This document shows positions 11,472-22,112 of a stretch of 64,000 bases of DNA, in pieces; position 1 is the stretch's first letter, and the number at the start of each line of letters is the position of its first letter. This stretch comes from Akebia trifoliata. Taxonomy: Eukaryota > Streptophyta > Magnoliopsida > Ranunculales > Lardizabalaceae. Position numbers and translations under genes: made by a program. The stretch lies in assembly GCA_017979445.1 (NCBI GenBank), contig CM030707.1, positions 24,186,586 through 24,250,585 on the forward strand, in the 5' to 3' direction. A model generated the notes under the pieces. The model searched no databases. It worked only from the letters and a program-made list of their open reading frames with translations, and was not told the DNA's origin.

Positions 11472-12711
11472 AAATCAACACAAAGGGTATAAATTGAAGA
11501 TTAAGGAAAAGAGATTTACCACCTTCATTTAGGGAAAGAAAATAAGAATCCAACTGAGAATTTGGAAAGCTTCGAGAAAAGGAAGAGCTTTTTAATGGCG
11601 GATTTGTGAGATTTCGAATACTTTGCAACTAGCAGGCGATAGTGATATTTCCGCCTTAGACTCAGAAGTTCGGACATAGATTCAATGAGAAAGAGAAAGA
11701 GAAAGAGAAAGGCGAGCGAATAAGGGGGGTGTGCCTTGGCCTTGCCTTCGTCATCTCCGTCTCCGTCGTCGTCTAAGATAGGAGAAGACAACAATGGAGA
11801 TGGAGATGGAGAGGGTTAGGGTTCAGTTAAAGAAGAGAAGACAAGAGGAGATCAAATTTCTAATTTTCTATGTTTTGGTTTGGGTTATAAATCATAAGAG
11901 ATTGCGGGGAGGTATTTGCAATTTATAAGAGTTTTAAGTGAAATTCTACGCATTGACTTATTGCGTTTTGGATGTGATCTGCGCCGTCAACCTTAAATCC
12001 ATCCAACGGTTTTGGAAATTTGTGCAGATGAGAGTGAGTTTGATTGTCTACGGAATGCGACCCTTACATAAAATCCTAGATCTTTCTACCTAAAATTCCA
12101 CCATTTACAATTTTTTTCAAAAATCTTAATTTTTTTTTCTTCTCAAAATGAGTCATTTTCAAGCTTTTCAATCTCAAAGGTAACTTTCATCTATTCAACC
12201 CTATTTTAATCCACCATTTTCTACCTTGTCTTCTTTGTAGAAATCTTACATTTTTCAATCTAAAATTTCATTATTTTATACTTCCTCAAATTTTTATTTT
12301 GCTTTGAGATTTAAATGTTGAAAACTTGAATAGATAAAATCTTAACATAGTTGATGAGGGTTAAATTTTTTATCCATAAAGATTGAATATGTTTAGTGTT
12401 TAGAAGAAAAATATGAGTTTTTTACTAGATGTTGAAGATGAGGGCGTTCAAGTCTTTTTCGCTTAGTCTATGTAGAAGACTGAGGTCAAGAAATGTGTGT
12501 CATCATTTTCAAAACATAGGGGTATCTCAAATATGGGTCATGTTAACATGTGTCCTTAGGGCACATGTTATAGTACAATAAATACGCTTTGGAAATATGA
12601 ATTTTTTACTTAAAATGCCCTTAAAAATCAACTTTTACTAAAATACCCTCATCTTCCAATTTCCAAACGTGTACCCTTGGCCACAAATTAAAAAAATTCT
12701 TCCAATATTTA
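11472..12711 (-). other. possible minus-strand promoter/5' leader, then unassigned AT-rich DNA
   Basis: Read on the minus strand, 12060-11517 looks like a plant gene start. A TTATAAATTG TATA-like motif (about 11918-11928) is followed by a CT-rich leader with AACCCTAACCCTCTCC. A potential donor GGTGGTAAATC follows at ~11510-11520. The leader could belong to the E2 fragment at 8857-9071, with the solo LTR sitting in the intron between them. The 89-codon frame at 11525-11794 matches no family I know. 12060-12711 is AT-rich, with a 27-bp near-palindrome at 12544-12570 and no gene. Confidence 0.35.
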
Positions 12712-14201
12712 GTGCACGTTTGGTAAAACTTTTGAAGTCTGAATAGAGGTGGTCCACCTTTAAAATTCAAATTTTAAAAGCTCTATTGCCGTTTGTTTTT
12801 ATTCATATTTCAGAATTAATAACCAAAATTTAGAAGTTTTGGTTTAACGATGGGGGGACGTGGGATGAAATTTCTAAATTCTAAATTTATTTTTTAATCC
12901 TAAAATACCCTCATCAAAATACTGATTTCTATCACTTATCCCTTATTTATACAAACCCTAAGACCCTTATTTTTAACTTTTCTACCTCTCCTTTCTCTTC
13001 TACCCTTCCTTCCTCTACAACAGTGCTGTCAAGATCTCTCCCTTTTTTCTCGTTTTGTGTTCGAAAATCCTATATTTTTTACTATAAAATTAACACAATA
13101 AGATCTCTTTCTATGTTTGATCTATCATTTTCATCCATTAATGAACATCTCTTTTTCTTCTAACATCATATGTTTCATATATGTAATTTCGATCATATGG
13201 TTGTAATTTAAAAATCTCTAGGATTTTTTGAGTGTATGGAATTTAGGTTTTGCTAATTTGGGTGTTTCAAGAAAAAATGATTAAGATTATTAGGATAGTT
13301 ATCTTGGTCTTGGACGATTTTTTAAATCATAGCATACTAGTGTCTGTTCTAGGAATAATTCAGAGTTATCTATTCCATGGATGACGAAAAAGTGATTAGG
13401 TAATTTACATTTCAATTTAATTGGGTAGTGCTTACACATCAAAAACTATTTTTGAATGTCATCTATATTTTTTATCGTAGGCAAGCAAGTGATTCGATAG
13501 GATAATTAGGATCTTATGGATTTTCTCTTTTTTGATTAAATTTTTTCAAGGAGTTTAAAAGTTATTTTTTAAAGACTTTTAAGGGAGGTGATTGGGTGTA
13601 TAATTGAATCTTTATTTTTTCCTAGTTGTTCATTTCAACTTCCTTTCTTTATTGCTTCAATAAAAAATTTTCATACAAAAATCTATATTTTTGTTTACTA
13701 TGAGGTGCATTTATGCTAACTTGCCAAAAATTGTTAAATTTAAGATTTGCAATATACGACATAGACGAATTTCACATGATAAACTTGTTTATCATCTTGA
13801 GTTTGAGCATTCAATTTTTGTTCTATAAGTTCAATGGTTTGGTTGGTGACCAAGTTTGCTATCACATTGTTCATAGGGAAGGGCATTATATGTTAACTAC
13901 ATGATATTATATTTTAATACATGCTTAGATGTATTGATTGGATCTAGATTCTTATGTTTTGATTTTATTTTGCATTGTTGCTTTCTTATTGTAAAATTTA
14001 GGAATCATTACTAATAAGTTATCAAATTGTGATTTAATTGATAATGATAATAACATTATATGTGACACATAAGTATGCGTTAGGTGTTTAATATTATGTC
14101 AAAACCAAGAAAAAAAATGAAGATTGAACATACATGCTTTGGAATTAAAAAGATTTCCCAAATTCGTCAAAAGTTGATCATGATTCGTTGTATTCATAGG
14201 T

Positions 14202-14483
14202 ATGGCTTCTAAGAATAATGGAAAAGAAAAGAGTAACCAAAACTCTCAACAAGAAAAGAGTGTTGATAGAATGGACTTTTCTACGGACTATTTGAAAAGG
14301 AAGCACTTCCTTGAGTTGTGTTTAAATGAGGTGTACAAGAAAGGGTACAAAGGAGTATTCCTTACCACTGCTACTTGGAAAAGACTAAAATCTAAATTCA
14401 ATAAAGCGTGGGGGGTGAACTATAATCATAAGGTGTTTAAAAATCAATATGATTTCTTGATGGTTAATTACAACATATGGTGA
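14202..14483 (+). pseudogene. Myb/SANT-like DNA-binding protein (Harbinger ORF1), truncated
   Basis: The 93-residue frame begins MASKNNGKEKSNQ. It contains a trihelix-type (Myb_DNA-bind_3) core at about residues 27-90: LKRKHFLELCLNEV, then TTATWKRLKSKFNKAWG, then VFKNQYDFLMVNYNIW before a premature stop. Full-length partners of PIF/Harbinger transposases run to 250-400 residues and help the transposase enter the nucleus and bind the element ends. The C-terminal part is lost. The ATG follows an AG, so an upstream non-coding exon is possible. It belongs to the old outer element. Confidence 0.7.
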
Positions 14484-14589
14484 AAACTTTTATGTTTAAA
14501 TTAAAAAATCATAAGAATATTCGACAAAGTTTGTGCACTTCATTACTTTCTAGCAAGGCATATATGCGAAAACTTTTGAAATGATCTTT

Positions 14590-15505
14590 GACACAAATGT
14601 ACGACATCTTTATGATAGAGAAGAGTTTTTTCGTACAATTATGTCAATATTTTCGACATAAAAATTTGCTAAGTGACAGTAGGTATATAAACGTAAAAGA
14701 GAAAATGACAATGTTCATGATGACAATATGTTATAATTGTTGGAATCGATTAGTAAAAATCGATTTCAAACATTCTGGAGAAACCGTAATAGGTATTTTC
14801 ATGAAGTGTTGGATTCAATGATATAATTTGCATGAGAGATAATAATCCCCCAAAGATTTGAAAGCTAATGGGAAAAATTTAATCTCATATACATTTAAGA
14901 GAAGTCCCATTCAGATGAAATGGACAAAAAAAATGTTTTCAAAACGTCATGACTGTGTGTGATTTCAATATGAAATTCATATATGTGATGGTTGGATGAG
15001 AATGAATTGCACATGACTCGAGGGTATTAATTGAGACACTAAGTAATCCATCTAATAATTTTCCAATGCCTCATCCAGGTATGTATTTTCAAATTATATT
15101 TTTGGCATTAATATTATAATTAATAGCATAAATTTTATATATTTGTTGTAGATATATATTATTTGTGCGACGCTGTATATACACACATTAGGGGTTATGA
15201 TTCTATATCGCAACACACGGTATTGGTTAAAAATATATTGAGGAATGTGTGCAATGGGTAGAAAAGAAAATTTTAATCATGCACACGCTCGGTTAAGTAA
15301 TGTCATTGAGAGGACCTTTGGTGTATGGAAAAAAAGATTATCGATTTTGAACAAAATGTTTTCATATCATTATCACACCCAACGGGATATTGTTATTACA
15401 TGCATGACAATACACAACTTCTTACGTCATATTTGTCTCCATGATGAGTTGTTTCGACAATATAAAGTTAAAGTTGACGAAACAAGCACCACAAATATAA
15501 ACTGA
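14590..15505 (+). pseudogene. PIF/Harbinger transposase (DDE_Tnp_4), degenerate
   Basis: Pieces of one transposase lie in order. An N-terminal helical region (FVQLCQYFRHKNLL, then SGETVIG) lies at 14588-14821. A middle piece with stops (CDFNMKFIYVMVG and AHDSRVL) lies near 14960-15035. A C-terminal piece (LSNVIERTFGVWKKRLSILN and TCMTIHNFLRH) lies at 15245-15505. The catalytic Asp region with the first D (IDGTH) is missing, while the second D (HDSRV) and the E (VIERTFG) are still readable. Stops and frame changes show it is dead. It aligns with the intact copy at 19294-20722. Confidence 0.85.
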
Positions 15506-15807
15506 TATGATCACTTTATGTAATCAGATTTGCAAATCAACTTGAAAATGCATAATTGTTTATTGTTTGAGTATTACCTTGTTGGAATATAATTTTTCAA
15601 GTATGAATTCAATTTGAAAATAATATTTTTAGCATGTTTGATCTATTAGAAATTGTAATTAAATGTGTGGATGATTTCATTATGCATAACATGTTATGTT
15701 TTTCGATTAATAATTTATTAAAATGATAAAAAGATAATATTGTTAAAATGACCATTATGATTTAAAATTCTCTTTATAATTAGAAAATTTTAAAAATGAC
15801 AAACAAA

Positions 15808-15810
15808 TAA
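15808..15810. repeat. target-site duplication TAA of inner Harbinger (left)
   Basis: TAA precedes the inverted repeat start GGGCCCGATTGATTC and recurs at 21806-21808 after the other end. A 3-bp TAA/TTA duplication is diagnostic for PIF/Harbinger. Confidence 0.9.
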
Positions 15811-16061
15811 GGGCCCGATTGATTCCGCTTCAAAATGCGGATTTTCCTGCGTTTGCGGTGAAAAATCGAGTTTTGCAGCTGAATCAATCACACCTTCGCG
15901 CAGATTTTCCAAATTTCAAAATTTGCGTTCGTAATTTGCGGTTTGAAACGCAAATCGGTGAAGCGGCTGAGAGTTGCTTTTTTTTTTCGCGTTTGCGGGA
16001 ATTAGATTACCGAATAAACGGTTCACGTGAAATACCTATTTTGCCCCTGCCCATTGATCCT

Positions 16062-16490
16062 ATTTGCTCTCCATCGACAGACCTCACTGTCTCACCTCAC
16101 TCTCACTGTCTCACCTCTCTCTCGCCATTGATAGACCTCTCTCTCGCACCTCTCTCTCGCCAGCGTTTCTATATGCGCTCCGTCGACAGACCTCACTGTC
16201 TCTTCGCATCGATTATCTTCTTCGTCTCAGATCTCACTGTCTTCTTCATCTTAGATCTCATTATCTCCATCGTTTCTATATTCTCTCCATCGACAGACCT
16301 CACTGTCTCTTTTACGTCTCAGACCTCATTGTCTTCTTCGTCTTCATCAATTTCAAACTCGCACAGTTGGTAGATCTCAAACCCGCACAGATCTACGTCT
16401 CAGACCTCACTGTCTCTCTCTCTCTTGCACATCTCTCTCGACAGAGCCTTCACAGCAGGAGCCTTCAGGTCTGTCTCTCTCTCTCTATCG
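16062..16490 (+). repeat. pyrimidine-rich minisatellite in the inner Harbinger leader
   Basis: Repeats built on CGACAGACCTCACTGTCTC and CTCTCTCTCGC recur at about 16073, 16187, 16292 and, diverged, 16402. Because stops are rare in such a sequence, long frames of 184 and 217 codons appear at 15819-16373 and 16064-16717; I regard them as artefacts. The tract may be the 5' leader of ORF1 transcripts. Confidence 0.7.
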
Positions 16491-18197
16491 AATGTTATTT
16501 TCATTTGAGTTTTTTTTGGTGGATCAAATACAATTTTTTGTTTGGGGTTTTTTTTGTGTGGATCGAATACGATTTTTTGTTTGGGGTTTATTGTTTACAG
16601 CATGAGATTACCTTGTATACCCATCACGTTATCGATCTCGAACACAACTCACCAAGATCTGAAACCCCTAATGAAAAAAAATTGATGTCGTTTTTGCTTA
16701 TCCAGATCTACAATTAACATAGGCTTATACCCCCACCTGAAGATCTACAATGTGTGCACACTATTTTTCTGTCAAATGTGCTTTTCTACAAGCTTCTTTT
16801 AAGTCCTCTAACTGTAATAGGCTAGCTAGATCAGCCAGGAGGATTAAATATCAACCCATGTATATTTGTTTGCCTCAATTTCTGGTTTGGGGACCCATTT
16901 AAAGACATTAGAAGAATGTTTATTATGCTTGTGAACTTTCAAAAAAATTAAATAAATTGAACAAAGAAGATAAGTATTTGTTTTTCTTTTTGATAAGAAA
17001 AGAGATGTTAAGTATTATGGATGAATTGCTTTTTAGAAGTTTATGGTGAACAAGTATGGTTTTGGAAGAAAACATACCTGGTTATAGATGAATTGCTTTT
17101 TAGAAGTTTATGGTTAACAAGTTTATGGTGATAAGTATTTCAATATTTTTATTTTTATTTTTATGATGAACAACAAATTCTCCTTAACTGTTCTGCTCAA
17201 CTTATTTATATTTAAGAAGCTAGGAACACTTCTTATGATTCTTTTTTTTTTCCTTTGGCATTGTTCGTCAAATAGGTGAATCATGGGCAAATGGAATTTA
17301 GACATGATTTTGTCCATTATGCAATATTTGGTGGACTATTGTGATATATAAATTTGAAACTAAAAAGGCAATCTGATAATAATTCATAGGGTGATTTAAA
17401 CATATCTCTCCATATTTCTACATCTGTTCTCTTCTTTACTAAATTTCTTTTAATTTATTCAACCTTATCTAGAACCCATCATTTTATACTTAACAAAAAT
17501 TCGTACTCGAATATAAGTTGAACATGATAGAATTTAGGTCATTTTCTATTAGTCTATTATAAGTTTAGACTAGTAGATTAGTTCTTGAAGGAAAAAACTC
17601 CATTTGGACCTACTTATGTGTATGAATTCTAATCTTAGCCATAGATTTTTTTTTATTATTTTTAGTTATTTGTAGTTTTCTTTTGTTAAACTAGTCATTC
17701 TCAAACTATGCTAGGATATTTATCACATATGGTCCTTGTCCAACGCAACATACAAGTAAAAGGCCATATCACACAAGGTGCTCACATTATTGTCTTATCA
17801 CAACATTTTTTTGCCTTATATGTTCTTTCAATAGAGTTGTTTTGTTTTTATAATTTAAAAATTTATAAAATAAAATAACACACTTCAAATACACACACAC
17901 ATACACAATAATTACTGTATTTTGTACAATCAAAGATTGAGAACACAGGGCTCCCTCACCGTGGGACTGAGAACTGTGCGTTCTTCCGGCTATCTATATG
18001 GTAACCTGACATTGCCTCCTGGTTTCTCTCTTTGATTATACACTGTGCAAAAGTTAAAATATATATATTTTTTTCTTTAACTTACACGCACACACACACA
18101 CAACAATTATTGTTCAACCAATGAATCATGTTATATTATTGAAATAGAATATGACATGTTCCATTCTATACGCTACTCTTGTTATTACCATTGGCAG

Positions 18198-19060
18198 ATG
18201 GAAGATAACAATTCAAAGAGTACGAAAGCAGATTGGACACCCAAACAACATGAAGTTTGGGTCGAGATCTGTTATGACTTAGTTAAGAAGGGGAGGAGAC
18301 CGCATAAAGTACTTGACAAGACCGGTTATGATTTCTTGGTCAAGGAGTTTAATAAAAGAACAAACACTTATTACGATAGAGGGCAAATGAAGAACAAATG
18401 GGATAGACAAAAAGGCATTTGGGGACGTTGGAATAAGGTTTGCACGAATACTGGCGTCTCCTATGATATTGAGACTGGCATATTAGATGCAAGTGATGAG
18501 TGGTGGGATGGGTGGTTGGAGGTACATTTTTTTGTTAATTTGACCTTTTATTTATTTTAAAATTTTTGTTTCTTTATGTAACATAGGGTTTATATTTTTT
18601 ATAGCATCATCCAAAAGATGCAATATTCCGAAAGGAACCTCTGAAGTTTGCGCAACAATTAGATTTCATTTTTGGAGGCACATATGCCACTGGTAGTCGC
18701 ATGTGGTCGCCTGCATCTGGTACAATGCCATCTGCATCAACACCTCAGAATGAGAATCTTGATGCGGATGATCTAGATGATGTTATGGCGACCCAACCTC
18801 CAGAGTCTGATACACCTTTAGACTTTACTCCTGATGCTGATAATGAGTTTGAGGATGATGCTAACCATACTGTACCCCTACCCACATTCCCTGCTCGACG
18901 TAGAAGTGGTGATCATCTACCACCTCATGGTCGTAGGCAGAAGAAGACTACTGCAATGCAAATTAGCCAGTCATTGGAGAAGCTTGCAGATGCAGTTCAT
19001 GTTCGTCTTGGGTGGCTGGAGGACGAGATGTCTGATTTTATGACTGGGAAAGATGTTTAG
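18198..19060 (+). CDS. Myb/SANT-like DNA-binding protein, Harbinger ORF1 (2 exons, 259 aa)
   Basis: Exon 1 is 18198-18521 and exon 2 is 18605-19060, joined in phase by an 83-bp GT-AG intron. Residues ~10-105 form a Myb/SANT-like (Myb_DNA-bind_3) domain. It includes DWTPKQHEVWVEICYDL..., GYDFLVKEFNKRT, and QMKNKWDRQKGIWGRWNKV, and ends with W-W-D-G-W. The C-terminal half is acidic and Pro/Ser-rich, has a basic stretch ARRRSGDHLPPHGRRQKK (likely nuclear signal) and a final amphipathic helix. PIF/Harbinger ORF1 proteins partner the transposase, bind DNA and carry it into the nucleus. I chose ATG 18198 rather than 18156 because it directly precedes the acidic start of the domain; the upstream in-frame ATG would add 14 residues unlike the family. 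No defects seen. Confidence 0.88.
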
Positions 19061-19293
19061 ACATCTTTATATGTTACTTTAATATTTTATGTGGGTTTTA
19101 TGATGCACTTCTAAGGTGCAATATACATTGGTTACTTTTTGGATGTGTTATGGTGTAATATACTATGAAGTTTAGATCATATATTTTTTGTTGATGGATA
19201 TTTGATATTTTATTTGTTATTGGATGGATATTGTGATTAATATTTTTGGTTAGATGGATATATAGGACTAATATGAATTTATAAGCAGGTCAT

Positions 19294-20722
19294 ATGGATT
19301 CAGATGATACAATTGATACCACGATTACTATCGATTCAGATGATACGACTGATACCATCGATTCAAATGGTGATACCACCAATACTGTCGAGTCAAGTAG
19401 TTTACGTATGGCCACTACAGGAGGCGTCTTGGGTTCATTATTTTATTGTGATAATTTCTTATATAGGGAGCCACATAGTAATAGTCAGTTAAAGGGAATT
19501 GACTTTGTGCGGGAAACACTAGATGATAATCGTGCGACGTGTCATGCACTATTTAGAATGGAACGACACGTATTTCTAAATCTGTGTAGTATTTTGAAAG
19601 ATCAAGGTCTATTGAAGATGGGACGTTACGTTACTATTCAAGAACAACTAGCGATGTTCTTATTGGTAATAGGACATAATCAAGGTCAAAGATTAATTGC
19701 AAATCATTTCGATCACTCACCTCAAACGGTTAGCAAGTATTTCAACAAAGTTCTTTTGGGTATTGTGAACTTGTCAATGTCCTTAATTGTACCTCCCGAC
19801 CTCAATGAAGTCTCTTCGCACATCCGTAACAATCCTCGTTTTTGGCCATATTTTAAGGTAATTATATATATATATATTTGAAAAATATTTGTTTTATTAA
19901 TGTTTATATATTAATATACCTTAAAAATATGTAGGATTGTATTGGAGCGATAGACGGGACGCATGTTAGTGCATTTGTACCAATTGCAGAACAAATACGA
20001 TATCGAGGACATAAGGGACTCACACAAAATGTAATGGCAACATGTTCATTTGACATGTTGTTCACTCATGTGGTGGTTGGTTGGGAAGGGTCGGCTAATG
20101 ATTCACGTGTCTTCCTTGAGACAGTGAATACTCCCAGTTTAAATTTTCCATATCCTCCACCAGGTATATATTTAAAAGTTTGTCAATTATATCTGTTTAT
20201 ATTCAATTCTAGAAATTATTAATTTTTGTTTGGATAATAGGTAAATACTATTTGGTAGACGCTGGGTACCCACTCATGGATGGTTTTCTCGCGCCTTATC
20301 GAGGTGTTCGATACCATCTACAAGACTATAGAAGATCACGGGCAAATGGTCGAAATGAGCTATTCAATCATTTACATTCATCACTTCGGAACGTGATCGA
20401 ACGAACCTTTGGGGTTTTGAAAGTAAAATGGCCAATTTTGAAGTTGATGCGTTCATATAATTTGGACAAACAACGAAACATTGTTGTTGCTTGTATGGCA
20501 TTGCATAATTTTATCAGAAAACAAGCGATTGTCGATGAAGAATTTGCTCTATTCGAGGAAGAAGGATCTATGGGAGTGGAAGAAAGATCTACGGGAGTGG
20601 AAGAAGAAGGTATCACTAATCAAGAGTATCCAGTTCCCACATTAGTAGGTCGTCAGAGTCAACAAATAATGAAAATACATAGGGATTTAATAGCTGATGC
20701 CATTTTTACTGGCAATCATTGA
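19294..20722 (+). CDS. PIF/Harbinger DDE transposase (3 exons, 424 aa)
   Basis: Exons are 19294-19857, 19935-20163 and 20241-20722, all with GT-AG introns of 77 bp and no frame break. The N-terminal ~60 residues are repetitive Asp/Thr/Ser (IDSDDTTDTID). An HTH-like region follows (residues ~85-150, with EQLAMFLLVIGHNQGQR and HFDHSPQTVSKYFNKVL). The DDE nuclease core is next: D195 in CIGAIDGTHVSAF, D244 in WEGSANDSRVF, and E318 in LRNVIERTFGVLK. C-terminal helices include VVACMALHNFIRK. The protein cuts the element out and inserts it at TTA/TAA sites in the nucleus with ORF1 help. All three catalytic residues are present, so it is plausibly active. The start at 19294 is the first ATG of the open frame; an upstream leader intron ending TAAGCAG is possible. 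Confidence 0.93.
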
Positions 20723-20873
20723 TACATTTTCAATGTATTCTATTTTTTTATTTTGTATTTTAATTATAAATACTATTAAACGATGTTGTAATAAAGATTA
20801 TAATGTTTTTAAGTATATTTCGAAGATTCTTTGATCATTTATTTATTGTCTTTGTGTATGATGAATAGCATTG

Positions 20874-21266
20874 ATGGCAAACTATACGTATCCACCATGT
20901 TGTTCATGTGGTCGAGTGATGACATTAGTCACAGCTAAAACAAAAGAAAATTATGGGAGGATGTTTTATAGGTGTCCATCTTGGCAGGTAATATGGTATT
21001 GATGTTAATGTTGCGTGCGTATTTATATTTGGTGACATTGATATTAATTCATGTGTTATTTTACTTTATAGAGACATGCAGGGTCTTTTCTGTGGGTAGA
21101 TGAAGTTGACATTATCAATGATAATGTGCCTCAAGATAAAGTAACGGAGTCAAATAAGAAGAATGAAAAATATCTTTTGTATGCATTTGTTGGATGTATA
21201 TTTTTCATGTTTTTTTTTATTTCAGTTTTACTTATTATATTAACTATGATTATTATGTTTAAATGA
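20874..21266 (+). CDS. GRF-type zinc-finger protein with C-terminal membrane segment, Harbinger ORF3 (2 exons, 102 aa)
   Basis: Exon 1 is 20874-20987 and exon 2 is 21072-21266, joined in phase by an 84-bp GT-AG intron. Residues 8-50 fit the GRF zinc finger: PPCCSCGRVMTLVTAKT, then NYGRMFYRCPSWQ, then SFLWVDEV. Residues ~72-100 are strongly hydrophobic (LLYAFVGCIFFMFFFISVLL and onward), a single predicted transmembrane helix ending ...MFK. In the usual finger a fourth ligand Cys sits just before the final F-x-W; here that stretch reads RHAGSF, so a His may substitute or zinc binding may be weakened. GRF fingers in other proteins bind single-stranded nucleic acid. Small plant GRF-plus-membrane proteins are common but uncharacterised. 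It lies between the transposase and the right terminal repeat, on the same strand, so it moves with the element. Confidence 0.8.
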
Positions 21267-21355
21267 TGTCAGAATGTATATTAGATGTAATGTGGATGTG
21301 TTATGTACAATGTGAATTTTGGATGTTTAAATGATGTCAGAATGTATATTATGCA
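21257..21355 (+). repeat. short direct repeat after Harbinger ORF3
   Basis: TGTTTAAATGATGTCAGAATG occurs at 21257 and again from about 21325, each followed by TATATTA. The first copy includes the stop codon of the GRF protein. It may represent a local duplication in the 3' UTR. Confidence 0.7.
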
Positions 21356-21652
21356 GGTATTTTGTTTATCAGGAAAATTTCATATGTCCATTTTTAAGAG
21401 GAGATGCTGCCGAAATTTCTATAGAATTATAAATTTTTCTATAATTTTTATAGACATTTTAAAATTAAAATAATAATTATTTTAATTTTTATATAATTTT
21501 ATTATATTTATATATATTTAGTGTAATTATATAATTATAGGAGTATTCTAGTAATTTTTAATGTATTCTGGGTGCATTATCAACTTTAAGGGTATTTTGG
21601 TCATTTTACCCTAATACAGCAAATTCTTGAAGCTGTATCAAGCAGTAATTGC

Positions 21653-21789
21653 CAGATTCTGACAACAGATTCTGACAGCACAGCACTTTTAGAAAGCTCT
21701 ATCAAGCAAGCTTTTCAGTGTTTCAGATTCTGACAGCAGATTCTAACAGCAGATTCTGACAGCAGATTCTGACAGCAGAAGCTGACAGC
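21653..21789 (+). repeat. subterminal 13-bp repeats (CAGATTCTGACAG) at right end of inner Harbinger
   Basis: Seven copies of CAGATTCTGACAG or close variants lie within 137 bp of the right inverted repeat, five of them in direct tandem. Two relatives of the TIR core (AGCTGTATCAAGC near 21630, AGCTCTATCAAGC near 21695) lie just before and within them. Subterminal arrays like this are typical binding sites for transposase or its Myb-like partner. Confidence 0.8.
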
Positions 21790-21805
21790 TGAATCAATCA
21801 GGCCC

Positions 21806-21808
21806 TAA
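21806..21808. repeat. target-site duplication TAA of inner Harbinger (right)
   Basis: TAA follows the right end GAATCAATCAGGCCC and matches 15808-15810. Confidence 0.9.
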
Positions 21809-21885
21809 ACTTTTTCAAAATCAGATTTCAGATTCCAAATTTTTAAAAACAGAAATTAGAAGAAGTGTTACCAAACATACCCTTG

Positions 21886-22049
21886 GTAAAACATTCGGCG
21901 CATGTCTAAATCACCGTTTTAGAACAAAAGTGCAGGAAACTGGAAAAAGTGCAGGAAACAAATTCTTAAAATAGAGTAACAATTCCCATACCATCTCCAC
22001 TCCTTCGCTCTCTTTTATCTCCTTAGTCCTCTGTGTTAGTGACCAAAAT

Positions 22050-22102
<53 letters not shown>

Positions 22103-22112
22103 GTGTGTGTTA
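21886..22112 (+). promoter_or_regulatory. proximal promoter and 5' leader of the adenylate kinase gene
   Basis: Only 230 bp separate the old Harbinger end from the ATG. This stretch has a CT-rich portion (CATCTCCACTCCTTCGCTCTC, about 21993-22013). A 48-bp perfect GA tract (22053-22100) runs into GTGTGTGTGT (22101-22110), directly before TAATGG. GA/CT tracts in leaders are common in plants and can bind GAGA-binding (BPC) factors. I see no clear TATA box; transcription probably starts between 21990 and 22050. Confidence 0.5.
22053..22110 (+). repeat. (GA)n-(GT)n microsatellite in 5' leader
   Basis: About 24 AG units are followed by five GT units, ending two bases before the start codon ATG at 22113. 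It should be highly length-variable between individuals. Confidence 0.95.

Larger units (their letters stand above)
15811..21805 (+). mobile_element. apparently complete PIF/Harbinger DNA transposon (5995 bp)
   Basis: The terminal inverted repeats are GGGCCCGATTGATTCCGCT (left) and GGGCCTGATTGATTCAGCT (right, reverse complement), with TAA duplications on both sides. It carries three + strand genes: a Myb/SANT-like ORF1, a DDE transposase with all catalytic residues, and a small GRF zinc-finger membrane protein. The outer ~200 bases on the left are rich in TTTGCG motifs and include an inverted copy of the TIR core (AGCTGAATCAATC, about 15880-15893). The right side has seven 13-bp repeats instead. 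16500-18197 is AT-rich with short CA/TG microsatellites and no gene. All reading frames are open, so it may be autonomous and recent. Confidence 0.9.
12712..21882 (+). mobile_element. old PIF/Harbinger DNA transposon, interrupted by a second one
   Basis: The left end GTGCACGTTTGGTAAAACTT and the inverted right end GGGTATGTTTGGTAACACTT form imperfect terminal inverted repeats. TTA on the left (12709-12711) and TTG on the right (21883-21885) fit the 3-bp TTA target preference of this superfamily with one mutation. Removing the nested element at 15811-21805 leaves about 3.2 kb. Inside are a truncated Myb/SANT-like frame and a broken DDE transposase, in the usual order. 12712-14201 shows no gene. 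The right end lies only ~230 bp upstream of the adenylate kinase start codon. Confidence 0.75.

Noticed and set aside
12544..12570. 27-bp near-palindrome TAACATGTG...CACATGTTA
   Set aside because: It could be the end or centre of a MITE, but I found no partner terminus or duplication nearby.
15819..16717. Two overlapping frames of 184 and 217 codons at the left of the inner Harbinger
   Set aside because: They run through a pyrimidine-rich CTCTCT/CGACAGACCTCACTG minisatellite; the peptides are Ser/Leu/His repeats and the two frames are the same repeats read differently.
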